DNA of 25,391 nucleotides. It comes from JBNLBT01 sp050303435. Its GTDB lineage: Bacteria; Pseudomonadota; Gammaproteobacteria; Xanthomonadales; Marinicellaceae. The stretch is from contig JBNLBT010000044.1 in the NCBI GenBank assembly GCA_050303435.1, forward strand, positions 1 to 25,391, given 5' to 3'. Below the pieces are notes generated by a model. It searched no databases and was not told the DNA's origin. It saw only the letters and a list, made by a program, of their open reading frames with translations. Below are positions 7,811 to 15,931 of the stretch, in pieces (within the stretch, counting starts at the first letter, position 1; the number at the start of each line of letters is the position of its first letter). Both the position numbers and the translations under genes were made by a program.

Positions 7811-8902
7811 TCACACATTGAAACGGAAGTGCATCACATCGCCTTCACTGACCCGGTAGTCTTTGCCTTCCAGCCTCAGTTTGCCGGCGTCGCGACATCC
7901 TGACTCTCCGCCGCAGTGCACAAAATCTGCAAAAGCCATGGTTTCAGCACGGATGAACCCGCGTTCAAAATCGCTGTGTATCACGCCGGCCGCCTGCGGC
8001 GCGGTGGCGCCCTGCGGCGCCGTCCAGGCGCGCACTTCCTTGACGCCTGCGGTAAAAAACGTCAGCAATCCAAGCAACGCATATCCGGCGCGGATGACCC
8101 GATTCAATCCCGGCTCTTCAAGACCCATGTCGTCGAGAAATTCCTGTCGGTCAGCGTCGGACATGACCGACATCTCGGCTTCGATGGATGCACACACAGG
8201 CACCACCACCGAGCCTTCCTCACTGGCCAGTGTCTGCAGTGCATCGAGCATCGGATTGTCGCTGAATCCGTCGTCATCGACGTTGGCAATGTACATCATC
8301 GGCTTGGCGGTGATGAAGTTGTATTCCCTGAGCAACAACCGCTCGCCATCATTCAACGTCAATGTGCGCAGCATGAGACCGGCGGACAGGTGATCCACCA
8401 CCCGTTGCAATGCATCGGCGCGTTGTTTGGCCTGCTTGTCACCGGTGCGCACCTTTTTCAACACTTTTTCCAGCGCCCGCTCGCTGGATTCCAGGTCCGA
8501 CAGACCCAGTTCAGTGTTGATGGTCTGGACATCGGATATGGGGTCCACACGGCCGTCCACATGCACCACATCGTCGTCAGCAAAACAGCGCACCACGTGT
8601 GCAATGGCGTCCGTTTCGCGGATGTGCGACAGAAACTGGTTGCCCAAACCCTCGCCTTTGGAGGCACCGGCCACCAGGCCTGCGATGTCGACAAATTCCA
8701 TCGCTGTAGGGATGGTTTTTTGTGGCTTGACAATGTCGGCCAGTTGCTGCAGGCGCGGGTCCGGCACTTCGACGATGCCCACGTTAGGATCGATCGTGCA
8801 AAACGGGTAATTTTCCGCCGCAATGCCTGCCTTGGTGAGGGCATTGAATAAAGTGGACTTGCCGACGTTGGGCAGACCAACGATGCCGCATTTGAATCCC
8901 AT
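7811..8902 (-). CDS. ychF: Redox-regulated ATPase YchF (Obg-family)
   Basis: At 363 residues this has the same length as E. coli YchF, a ribosome-associated P-loop ATPase implicated in stress and translation control. The P-loop GLPNVGKS is at residues 9-16, the G3 region DIAGLVAGASKGEGLGNQFL at about 72-91, and the C-terminal TGS domain ends in EGKDYRVSEGDVMHFRFNV. The G4 specificity motif, normally NxxE in YchF, reads N207-V-D-D210 (IANVDDDG), an Asp-for-Glu change. The ATG at 8902 matches the family start. The common partner pth is not next to it. A single gene, convergent with the 148-residue protein and divergent from the EF-hand gene. Confidence 0.96.
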   Translation of the reverse strand: MGFKCGIVGLPNVGKSTLFNALTKAGIAAENYPFCTIDPNVGIVEVPDPRLQQLADIVKPQKTIPTAMEFVDIAGLVAGASKGEGLGNQFLSHIRETDAIAHVVRCFADDDVVHVDGRVDPISDVQTINTELGLSDLESSERALEKVLKKVRTGDKQAKQRADALQRVVDHLSAGLMLRTLTLNDGERLLLREYNFITAKPMMYIANVDDDGFSDNPMLDALQTLASEEGSVVVPVCASIEAEMSVMSDADRQEFLDDMGLEEPGLNRVIRAGYALLGLLTFFTAGVKEVRAWTAPQGATAPQAAGVIHSDFERGFIRAETMAFADFVHCGGESGCRDAGKLRLEGKDYRVSEGDVMHFRFNV

Positions 8903-8932
8903 GAAATCACCGCACTGCAATCAAAGGCGGGC

Positions 8933-8938
8933 ATTTTA
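8933..8938 (-). promoter_or_regulatory. Extended -10 box for ychF
   Basis: On the minus strand TTTGCTAAAAT gives a TGn extension before TAAAAT (8938-8933), about 30 bases upstream of the ychF ATG. No good -35 is seen, as expected for an extended -10 promoter. Confidence 0.45.
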
Positions 8939-8983
8939 GCAAATCACCCGCAAAAAGGGTCTTTTTTACCTCGGCAAAATCAT

Positions 8984-8989
8984 TATAAT
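8984..8989 (+). promoter_or_regulatory. -10 box TATAAT for the EF-hand gene
   Basis: A perfect TATAAT lies 27 bases before the ATG at 9017, with an AAGGAG ribosome site (9005-9010) between. The -35 position holds only a T-rich run, so the promoter call rests on the -10. Confidence 0.5.
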
Positions 8990-9016
8990 GGGCGCACCAA
9001 TCTTAAGGAGGCGCAC

Positions 9017-9256
9017 ATGGCCACGCTCGACGACAGTGAAATCGCTGAAATCAAAGATCATTTCGAGTTTTTTGACACCGACCAGAATGGCTTGCTGGAT
9101 GAAAAGGAATTTGTGCAGTTGTTCAAAGTGATTGCGCCCTCGGCCAGCACCGCCATGGCTCGCCGCGGATTTCAGGACATCGACAAAGACCACAACGCGT
9201 TGCTGGATTTCGATGAATTTCTGGATTGGTGGAAAATGAACTGGACGGTGTTTTAA
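9017..9256 (+). CDS. Small EF-hand calcium-binding protein
   Basis: A 79-residue acidic protein with two EF-hand loops and little else. The first, starting at residue 20, reads DTDQNGLLDEKE with all canonical ligands (D20, D22, N24, D28, E31). The second, starting at residue 56, reads DKDHNALLDFDE, canonical except for Ala in place of the conserved Gly at loop position 6. No signal peptide or membrane segment is present, so it is probably cytoplasmic. The ribosome site AAGGAG is strong and correctly spaced. The pair of loops with flanking helices would form one EF-hand lobe, like half of calmodulin. Calcium binding is inferred from the motif; partner and role are unknown. It is flanked by ychF (divergent) and yggS (convergent). 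Confidence 0.9.
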   Translation: MATLDDSEIAEIKDHFEFFDTDQNGLLDEKEFVQLFKVIAPSASTAMARRGFQDIDKDHNALLDFDEFLDWWKMNWTVF

Positions 9257-9278
9257 CCGCGCATCGTTTGCAGCAAAA

Positions 9279-9995
9279 CTAAAGCCGGGACCCAAACAGG
9301 TCGGTGCCCACGCGCACCAGCGTGGCGCCGCAGGCAATCGCCGCCTCCAGATCGCCGCTCATGCCCATCGACAAGACATCGAAGCCTGCGCGCCCCGCGT
9401 GCGCAGCAAACACATCCGCAGCCAGCGAAAATTGCGCACGCTGACGCTGGACATCGTCGCTGGGCGGCGGAATGCACATCAAACCGCGCAAGCGCAGATT
9501 GCTGCACTCACTGGCGCGCGCGGCCAGTGCCGCAAAGTCTTGCGCCGCAACGCCGGATTTACTCGCTTCATCACCGATTTTCAGTTGCAGCAGAATGTTC
9601 AGCGGTTCGGGGTGCCCGGCGCGGTGCGCGTCCAGTTGTTGCAGCACTTTCAGTCGATCCACTGAATGCACCCAGTGAAAATGCTGCGCGATGCCTTTGC
9701 ATTTATTGGACTGCAGCGGGCCGATGAAATGCCAACACACATCCGGCGAATCGGCCAACTCAGCCATCTTGGCAAGCGCTTCCTGCAGGTAACTTTCACC
9801 AAAGTCCATTTGGCCAAAGCCGTGCATTTCACGCACGGCCGCGGCCGGCTGACGTTTGCTGACCGCCAGCAACGACACCGCATCATTTCGGCCCGCCGAT
9901 CGGGCGGCGTGTTCAATGCGGGTTCTGACCCGCTGCCAACGCGCGTGCAAAGTCACGGCAATCACCCAAAAAAAGGCGGATTTTACCGAATCCAT
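9279..9995 (-). CDS. yggS: YggS/PROSC family pyridoxal phosphate homeostasis protein
   Basis: A TIM-barrel protein of the alanine-racemase fold that binds PLP on Lys47 (LLAVSKRQP) and controls vitamin B6 and amino-acid balance. Family motifs are FGESYLQEALAKM, WHFIGPLQSNK, HSVDRLKVLQQLD, the GLMCIPP strand and MGMSGDLEAAIACGATLVRV near the C-terminus. From ATG 9995 it has 238 residues. E. coli YggS starts nearer the equivalent of GTG 9965, and a TAAAAT element lies between the two candidate starts, so 9965 may be the true start. ATG 9995 has a weak AAGAG ribosome site. It lacks its frequent neighbours (pilT, proC) and is divergent from rpsU. Confidence 0.93.
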   Translation of the reverse strand: MDSVKSAFFWVIAVTLHARWQRVRTRIEHAARSAGRNDAVSLLAVSKRQPAAAVREMHGFGQMDFGESYLQEALAKMAELADSPDVCWHFIGPLQSNKCKGIAQHFHWVHSVDRLKVLQQLDAHRAGHPEPLNILLQLKIGDEASKSGVAAQDFAALAARASECSNLRLRGLMCIPPPSDDVQRQRAQFSLAADVFAAHAGRAGFDVLSMGMSGDLEAAIACGATLVRVGTDLFGSRL

Positions 9996-10016
9996 CACTC
10001 TTTTGCAGTTTTTACT

Positions 10017-10044
10017 TTGCAAATCGCCAATTAATAATTAAAAT
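10017..10044 (+). promoter_or_regulatory. Promoter of the rpsU-yqeY-dnaG-rpoD operon
   Basis: TTGCAA (10017-10022), a 16-base spacer and TAAAAT (10039-10044) lie 43 bases before the rpsU start, followed by a GGAG ribosome site at 10073-10076. No other promoter of this quality was seen inside the operon. Confidence 0.6.
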
Positions 10045-10087
10045 ACACGCCCTTTTGTGCAACCATTTTTTTGGAGAAATTGAACCG

Positions 10088-10300
10088 ATGCCAAGCGTAA
10101 AAGTCAGGGACAACGAGCCCTTCGATTTCGCCTTGAGACGCTTCAAGCGTTCCTGCGAAAAAGCCGGTATCCTTGCTGAATCCCGTAAACGTCAGTTTTA
10201 TGAAAAACCGACTCAGGAAAGAAAAAGAAAGAAAGCCGCAGCCATTAAGAGACAGCAACGCCGCGTCTCCAAAGAAGGCGTGCCGCGCAGACTGTACTGA
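10088..10300 (+). CDS. rpsU: 30S ribosomal protein S21
   Basis: A 70-residue, highly basic protein beginning MPSVKVRDNEPFDFALRRFK and ending RRVSKEGVPRRLY, nearly collinear with E. coli S21 (71 residues). S21 binds the 30S platform near the anti-Shine-Dalgarno end of 16S rRNA and helps initiation. The ATG at 10088 is set by homology and by the TTGGAGAAA ribosome site just upstream. It opens the macromolecular synthesis operon, with 20 bases to yqeY. Confidence 0.98.
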   Translation: MPSVKVRDNEPFDFALRRFKRSCEKAGILAESRKRQFYEKPTQERKRKKAAAIKRQQRRVSKEGVPRRLY

Positions 10301-10320
10301 GCACACCGGAAACCGCAGCG

Positions 10321-10767
10321 ATGTCTTTAAAAGCATCCATCATGGACGACGTCAAAACGGCCATGAAGGCCCGGGACAAGGACAAGGTGGCGGCCATTCG
10401 CATGCTGACGGCAGCCATCAAACAACAGGAAGTCGACCAGCGCATTGAACTGGACGATGACGCCGTGATCGCCATTGTCGGCAAACTGATCAAACAACGC
10501 AAGGACGCGGCACAGCAGTTTAAAGACGCCGGCCGCAGCGATCTCGAGGACAAGGAATTGTTCGAACTGTCCGTTTTGCAGGCCTATCTTCCGGCCCAGC
10601 TGTCCAGCCAGGAAATCGAGCAGATCGTGCGCACCGCAGTGGCAGAATCTGGCGCCAGCGGCATCGCCGACATGGGCCAGGTGATGGCGGCTGTGCGCCC
10701 CAAACTGGCCGGTCGTGCAGACATGGGCGCGGTCAGCCAGACGGTCAAATCCATCCTCAGCAGCTGA
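10321..10767 (+). CDS. yqeY: GatB/YqeY domain protein
   Basis: This 148-residue helical protein is collinear with the YqeY family: MSLKASIMDDVKTAMKARDK at the N-terminus, AIRMLTAAIKQQEVDQRIEL, a LSVLQAYLPAQLSSQEIEQI segment and a C-terminal GRADMGAVSQTVKSILSS, like the tail domain of GatB. The tail of GatB contacts tRNA in the amidotransferase, but the role of free YqeY is not established. It sits between rpsU and dnaG, an arrangement found in several bacterial groups, including many gammaproteobacteria outside the enterics. The gap to dnaG is 52 bases with no clear terminator. Confidence 0.95.
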   Translation: MSLKASIMDDVKTAMKARDKDKVAAIRMLTAAIKQQEVDQRIELDDDAVIAIVGKLIKQRKDAAQQFKDAGRSDLEDKELFELSVLQAYLPAQLSSQEIEQIVRTAVAESGASGIADMGQVMAAVRPKLAGRADMGAVSQTVKSILSS

Positions 10768-10819
10768 GTGCCGCGCACGCCGTTCACAGCCGTTCACAAC
10801 ACCACAGAGGCCTGAAAAC

Positions 10820-12529
10820 ATGGGCTACTCCATTCCGAATGAGTTCATCGATGAACTGTTGAACCGGGTGGACATTGTGGAAGTGATCGCGCCGCGCGTC
10901 ACCCTCAAAAAAGCCGGCCGTGACTACGCCGGCCTGTGCCCTTTTCACAACGAAAACACGCCGTCATTTACGGTCAGTCAAAACAAACAGTTTTTCCACT
11001 GTTTCGGCTGCGGCAAACACGGCAGCGCCATCGGCTTTCTGATGGAGTACGAAGGCCTGGAATTCGTCGATGCGGTGGAACAGCTGGCCGAACAGTGCGG
11101 CCTGACGGTGCCCAAATCCGGCTCGTCGGCGCCGCGTCGAGACCACAGCAACCATTTTGAAGCCCTGAACAAGGCCAATCGTTTTTTTCAGCAATCGCTG
11201 CAAAAATCCGAATTTACACTAAGTTACCTGCACAATCGAGGCATTTCAGCGCAAACCATTCGCGAGTTCCAACTCGGCCACGCGCCCGGCGACTGGGACG
11301 GACTGATGCGTCGGTTCAGCCAGGAAGAGATGGCCACATTGCTGCAGTGTGGACTGATTGTGGAACGCGATGACGGGCGCAGCTACGATAAATTCCGCGA
11401 CCGCCTGATGTTTCCCATACACGACAAACGCGGACGCGTGATCGCCTTCGGCGGCCGCGCGATTCACGCCGAGCAAAAACCCAAATACCTGAATTCCCCG
11501 GAAACCCGCCTGTTTCACAAAGGCGAAGAATTGTACAACCTGGTGCAGGCCCGCAAACACAGCAGTGACGGTCGAATACTGATTGTGGAAGGTTACATGG
11601 ACGTGATCGGCCTGCACCAGCACGGCATCAAAAATGCCGTGGCCACGCTGGGCACCGCCACCACCGCAACGCACATTGGCATGCTGTTTCGCGGCTGGCA
11701 GCATCTGATTTTTTGTTTCGATGGCGATCGCGCCGGGCGCCAGGCCGCGATCAAGGCCATGCACACCCTGCTGCCGCTGCAGCGTGACGACAAAACCGTG
11801 GACTTTGTGTTTTTGCCGGAAGGTCAGGATCCCGACAGCCTGGTGGCCGACGGCGGCGCCGAAGCGTTGCATGCACTGATGCACAACGCCACGCCATTGT
11901 CCGAACTGATGCTCAATGAATTGCGTCGCGACATCAACATGCACAGCCTGGATGGTCGAGCGCGGTTCATGCAACGCGCCCGAGAGTTGCTGGCGCCGTT
12001 GCCAAACGGGGCTTTTAAGACGCTGATGATTGAAGCGGTTGCGCAACAGGCGGGCAGCGATTTTCATCTCGCCGATGCGCCGGAAAACGCGCCACAACAG
12101 GTCCCGGACGTGGCGGATGACGGTCGCCTGAATCCGGTGCGCACGCTGGTCGGACTGCTGCTGCAAAACCCCGCCCACATTGAGCACATTCCGGAAAATC
12201 TGGATTTGCATGCCTTGGGCTACAAAGGCGCAGAGTTTGTTGATAAAATCATTGAAATTTGCCGCAAAAACCCCCAAATAGGGACGGCGTCTTTGATTGA
12301 ACACTTCAGGGCTCACCGGTTTTTCCCCAAATTGGGCCATTTGGCAAATCAATTTGACCATTTATCGGCTCAACAGCAGTCTCTAGAAATGAAGGACATG
12401 ATCGGTTTTATCGGACGCCAACACAGAAAAACACAGATTGACCAACTCAGGGAAAAGCAATTGTCCAAGGGGTTAAGCGAACAGGAAAAGCAGACGCTGC
12501 TGAAACTGTTGGCTCAGGGTATTGAATAA
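10820..12529 (+). CDS. dnaG: DNA primase
   Basis: At 569 residues this is close to E. coli DnaG (581). The N-terminal zinc domain has C40, H43, C61 and C64 (CPFHNE then HCFGCG). The catalytic core ends in a TOPRIM domain with E257 in VEGYMDV and D301/D303 in FDGDRAGR, which bind the metals for RNA primer synthesis. The C-terminal part (about 440-569) is the helicase-binding domain that docks DnaB and is diverged, as usual. The ATG at 10820, with an AGAGG ribosome site at 10806-10810, matches the family start (MGYSIPNEFIDELL). It is followed after 25 bases by rpoD. Confidence 0.98.
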   Translation: MGYSIPNEFIDELLNRVDIVEVIAPRVTLKKAGRDYAGLCPFHNENTPSFTVSQNKQFFHCFGCGKHGSAIGFLMEYEGLEFVDAVEQLAEQCGLTVPKSGSSAPRRDHSNHFEALNKANRFFQQSLQKSEFTLSYLHNRGISAQTIREFQLGHAPGDWDGLMRRFSQEEMATLLQCGLIVERDDGRSYDKFRDRLMFPIHDKRGRVIAFGGRAIHAEQKPKYLNSPETRLFHKGEELYNLVQARKHSSDGRILIVEGYMDVIGLHQHGIKNAVATLGTATTATHIGMLFRGWQHLIFCFDGDRAGRQAAIKAMHTLLPLQRDDKTVDFVFLPEGQDPDSLVADGGAEALHALMHNATPLSELMLNELRRDINMHSLDGRARFMQRARELLAPLPNGAFKTLMIEAVAQQAGSDFHLADAPENAPQQVPDVADDGRLNPVRTLVGLLLQNPAHIEHIPENLDLHALGYKGAEFVDKIIEICRKNPQIGTASLIEHFRAHRFFPKLGHLANQFDHLSAQQQSLEMKDMIGFIGRQHRKTQIDQLREKQLSKGLSEQEKQTLLKLLAQGIE

Positions 12530-12554
12530 CACAACCAGTGAATAGAACGAGCGT

Positions 12555-14387
12555 ATGGCTACAGAACAACAAACATCCCAAGTCAAATTATTGATCCTGA
12601 AAGGAAAGGAACAGGGTTATCTGACCTACTCAGAAGTCAACGACCACTTGCCCGATGACATTGTGGAAACCGATTCGGTCGAAGACATCATCCAGATGAT
12701 CAACGACATGGGCATACAGGTTTTAGATGAAGCGCCGGAAGAAGACAGCATCATCCTCAACGACGACACCGCCAAGGACGACGACGACACCGCCACCGAG
12801 GAAGCAGTGGCCGTGCTGTCCGCCGTGGATCCGACCATCGGCCGCACCACCGACCCGGTGCGCATGTACATGCGTGAAATGGGCTCGGTTGAACTGCTGG
12901 AGCGCAAGGACGAAATCGCCATCGCCAAACGCATTGAGAAAAGCGATCACTACGTGATGGAAGCCACCTACAAATTTCCCGCCACCACGCGCTCGCTGCT
13001 GGAAGAATACGAAGCGTTCCTGGCCGAAGAAATCAAGATCGAACAATTGATTTCCGACATCTATGATCCGCACACTGAAGCGGTGATTCCAAAAGTCAAG
13101 AAACCCACCGATGTCAGCGACGACGATGACGACGATGACGACGACAGCGACGGCACGCTGGACGAGGAAAAAGCACTGGATCTGGCCGACGTGGACAAGC
13201 GCCTGAAAGCGGTGGACAAGCTGTACAAAAAGTTTGAAACTTCAATTAAAAAGAATGGCGTGGGGCATGACTCGCAGAAAAAACTGATGCGTGAAATCGC
13301 CAACATACTGGTGGAATTCAAGCTGGCTCCGCAAATCACCACCCGGCTGATCATGCAGGTCAAGATCGCACAGGAAAATATCCGCAATGTGGAACGCCGG
13401 ATCATGAACATCTGCGTGGATCAGTGCGGTTTTAAACGTCAGGAATTCATTCGCTCTTTCATCGGCAATGAAGGCAACACCGAGTGGGCGGAAAAGCTCA
13501 TCGAGAAACACGCCAGCAAAGCCGACTTGCTGACCATCTACCAAGATGAAATCATCAAACTGCAGCGCAAGATTCAAATGCTCGAGGAGCGCTACCAGTT
13601 ATCGATTCCCGAGATCAAAAACATCAACCGCAACATGACGGTAAACGAAGCCAAGTCGCGACGCGCCAAAAAAGAAATGATTGAGGCGAACCTGCGTCTG
13701 GTGATTTCAATTGCGAAAAAATACACCAACCGTGGATTGCAGTTTCTTGACCTGATTCAAGAAGGCAACATTGGATTGATGAAAGCGGTGGAAAAATTTG
13801 AATACCGCCGCGGTTACAAATTCTCAACCTACGCCACCTGGTGGATACGCCAGGCCATCACGCGTTCCATCGCGGATCAGGCGCGCACCATCCGCATTCC
13901 GGTGCACATGATTGAGACCATCAACAAACTGAACCGTGTGTCGCGCCAGTTGTTGCAGGAAAAAGGCCGTGAAGCCACGCCTGAGGAGATTGCACCGCAC
14001 ATGGAAATGCCGATTTCCAAAGTGCGCAAAGTGATCAAAATCGCCAAGCAACCCATTTCCATGGAAACCCCGATTGGCGACGATGAAGATTCAAGCCTGG
14101 GCGATTTCATTGAAGACAACAACATCCTGTCGCCTTTGGAATCCACCACCGCCAGCGGCCTGACCACCACCGTGACCAACCTGCTCAGCGGATTGACGCC
14201 GCGCGAGGCCAAGGTGCTGAGAATGCGTTTCGGCATTGACATGAACACCGACCACACGCTTGAAGAAGTCGGCAAACAATTTGAAGTCACGCGAGAACGC
14301 ATCCGCCAGATAGAAGCCAAGGCGTTGCGAAAACTGCGTCACCCGAGTCGTTCAGAACAACTGCGCAGCTTCATGGATTTGAACTGA
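12555..14387 (+). CDS. rpoD: RNA polymerase primary sigma factor (sigma-70)
   Basis: A 610-residue sigma factor, close to E. coli RpoD (613). Region 1.1 covers roughly residues 1-80, region 1.2 starts at DPVRMYMREMGSVELL, and an acidic non-conserved insert (with nine consecutive Asp, residues 189-197) precedes region 2. Region 2 (EANLRLVISIAKKYTNRGLQ, then TYATWWIRQAITRSIADQAR) melts and reads the -10 box. Region 4 (VGKQFEVTRERIRQIEAKAL) holds the -35 helix-turn-helix. It is the last gene of the operon and ends at a strong terminator. No clear ribosome site precedes the ATG. Confidence 0.98.
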   Translation: MATEQQTSQVKLLILKGKEQGYLTYSEVNDHLPDDIVETDSVEDIIQMINDMGIQVLDEAPEEDSIILNDDTAKDDDDTATEEAVAVLSAVDPTIGRTTDPVRMYMREMGSVELLERKDEIAIAKRIEKSDHYVMEATYKFPATTRSLLEEYEAFLAEEIKIEQLISDIYDPHTEAVIPKVKKPTDVSDDDDDDDDDSDGTLDEEKALDLADVDKRLKAVDKLYKKFETSIKKNGVGHDSQKKLMREIANILVEFKLAPQITTRLIMQVKIAQENIRNVERRIMNICVDQCGFKRQEFIRSFIGNEGNTEWAEKLIEKHASKADLLTIYQDEIIKLQRKIQMLEERYQLSIPEIKNINRNMTVNEAKSRRAKKEMIEANLRLVISIAKKYTNRGLQFLDLIQEGNIGLMKAVEKFEYRRGYKFSTYATWWIRQAITRSIADQARTIRIPVHMIETINKLNRVSRQLLQEKGREATPEEIAPHMEMPISKVRKVIKIAKQPISMETPIGDDEDSSLGDFIEDNNILSPLESTTASGLTTTVTNLLSGLTPREAKVLRMRFGIDMNTDHTLEEVGKQFEVTRERIRQIEAKALRKLRHPSRSEQLRSFMDLN

Positions 14388-14407
14388 AGAATTCGCAGTC
14401 CTGGAAT

Positions 14408-14440
14408 AAAAAAAACCGCGCACAGATCGCGGTTTTTTTT
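14408..14440. terminator. Bidirectional intrinsic terminator between rpoD and the beta-helix gene
   Basis: A-run, CCGCG (14416-14420), a 7-base loop, CGCGG (14428-14432) and eight T. The A and T runs extend the stem and give a U-tract in both directions, so the structure can end rpoD and the convergent minus-strand operon alike. Confidence 0.88.
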
Positions 14441-14458
14441 GCTCTGTGTCGAGGCGCA

Positions 14459-15931
14459 TCAGTTGGACCGCAGCGCGTAGGCTCCGGGTTCGATTGTGAC
14501 ACGTGCGCGATTGGAAAAATCCAGCGGCACAACCGGGTCGGTCAGCACGCCCTGACCTTGCAACGGCGATCCGGACAGCGGCCACCAGTGCCCGCCGGCG
14601 GGGTCTGCAAGCCCCAGGGCATTGACGTCATCGGCAAACCATTGGCCGATTTCCGTCCAGCAGTTGCTGGCGCCGAATTGTCGATGCACCCAGGGTTGCT
14701 GGGAATTGACAAACAGGTTGTTGGCAAAGTCCAGATGATTCTCTGAAACCTCGTTGTTGCACCACACGTCCGCGGCGTAGTCGCTGCCATCCAAAGCAAA
14801 GGTATTGAACCAGATCCGGTGCGGGGCGTCGCTGGGGCCGGTGTTGCGCAAAGCCAGCATGGCCTTGTACATGCCCACAAACATGTTGTTGATGTAGACG
14901 CTGCCGCCGGCGCCCTGAATGGACAGGGCCGCGCCGGACAATTGCGGAAAGCGGGTCTCAACCCAGTTGTGCTGCACCTGCAGCAGACTGCCTGGATTGA
15001 TTTCAAAACCCTGCACGTGCGGCCAGCTCGAGTGCAGGCCAAAGTCCAGCACCACGTTGTGTTCTGCAACCGCCTGATTGATTGCAGCGCCAATCTGAAT
15101 GCCGTCCGCGCCAATGCGCCACAACACATTGCGCGCCACGGTGACGCCTTCAAGATTGGCCTGTGGTGTCGGTTCAGGCGTGCCATCGCCGTCGCAATCC
15201 AGCGGCGCAAAGCCGTTGGGTAAATGGTGATGAGAGGTGCCGATGTACAAACCTTCCGAACCTGTGTCGTGCACAAAACTGTCGCGCACCACGGTGTTGT
15301 ACTGAGTGAATCCGGGGCGGGTGTATTGTAGCGTCTGGTTCACGCAGGCCGGGTAGGTGCGCACCGCAATGCCTGCACCGGGTGCTGGCACGCCGTCGAC
15401 CAGCACGTTGCTGACTTCCACGTGATCAATCTCGATGTCGCTTGAACCCGCGGTGATGTCCACGGTGTTGCTGGCCCCCTGAAAGCGCAATCCCAGCGCG
15501 TGGCCCCCATGACCGGTGCCGGTGATGCGCACGTGGCGCGAGCTGCGCACCCACAGCGCTTTGTTGCTGTCGGTGATGCGGGACACGCCGCCGCAATTGC
15601 TCACCAGGGCGGGATTGCCGGACTCACCCTGCAGGTTGCGCAGATAGACAAAGATGTGATCTTGCAGGCACACGCGCTGGCCGGCCATGTTCTGTCCGGT
15701 GAAATCGAGGTTAACGAACTGCCCGCTGGCGATCACGTCGCAATGCCCGGGTGCCTGCACGCATTGAATCACCGCGTCGGAAAAATCGCTGCGATAAATG
15801 CGGTCAATCAAGGCCGCTGTCTGTGGGGCCGTCAACACGGCGCGTTGCAGCAACACCGGGTCGACCTCAGCGATGCATTGATTGCCCAGCAACAACAGAA
15901 CAATCCACCGTTGATATCTCAAGCTTATCAT
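14459..15931 (-). CDS. Secreted right-handed parallel beta-helix protein
   Basis: A 490-residue protein with a signal peptide (MISLRYQRWIVLLLLGNQCIA, cleavage near residue 21). From about residue 90 to 420 it shows repeated short turns of the pectate-lyase/NosD-type beta helix, for example RHVRITGTGHGGHALGL, DIEIDHVEVSNVLVDGV, TVVRDSFVHDTGSEGLYIG and VTVARNVLWRIGADGIQIG. Many such proteins bind or cleave polysaccharide, but I see no catalytic set that I can assign. Cys-rich spacing suggests disulfides. It starts on the stop of the upstream PPIase gene (TGATG) and is the last gene of the bolA operon. Gene role is unknown; a surface polysaccharide lyase or binding protein is a guess. Confidence 0.85.
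   Translation of the reverse strand: MISLRYQRWIVLLLLGNQCIAEVDPVLLQRAVLTAPQTAALIDRIYRSDFSDAVIQCVQAPGHCDVIASGQFVNLDFTGQNMAGQRVCLQDHIFVYLRNLQGESGNPALVSNCGGVSRITDSNKALWVRSSRHVRITGTGHGGHALGLRFQGASNTVDITAGSSDIEIDHVEVSNVLVDGVPAPGAGIAVRTYPACVNQTLQYTRPGFTQYNTVVRDSFVHDTGSEGLYIGTSHHHLPNGFAPLDCDGDGTPEPTPQANLEGVTVARNVLWRIGADGIQIGAAINQAVAEHNVVLDFGLHSSWPHVQGFEINPGSLLQVQHNWVETRFPQLSGAALSIQGAGGSVYINNMFVGMYKAMLALRNTGPSDAPHRIWFNTFALDGSDYAADVWCNNEVSENHLDFANNLFVNSQQPWVHRQFGASNCWTEIGQWFADDVNALGLADPAGGHWWPLSGSPLQGQGVLTDPVVPLDFSNRARVTIEPGAYALRSN

Noticed and set aside
7916..8851. Open frame of about 310 codons on the plus strand inside ychF
   Set aside because: Antisense shadow of ychF, His- and Gln-rich without domain signature.
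11246..12361. Long open frame of about 370 codons on the minus strand inside dnaG
   Set aside because: It is the antisense shadow of a clearly coding primase gene and shows no family motif. His/Gln-rich composition is typical of such shadows.
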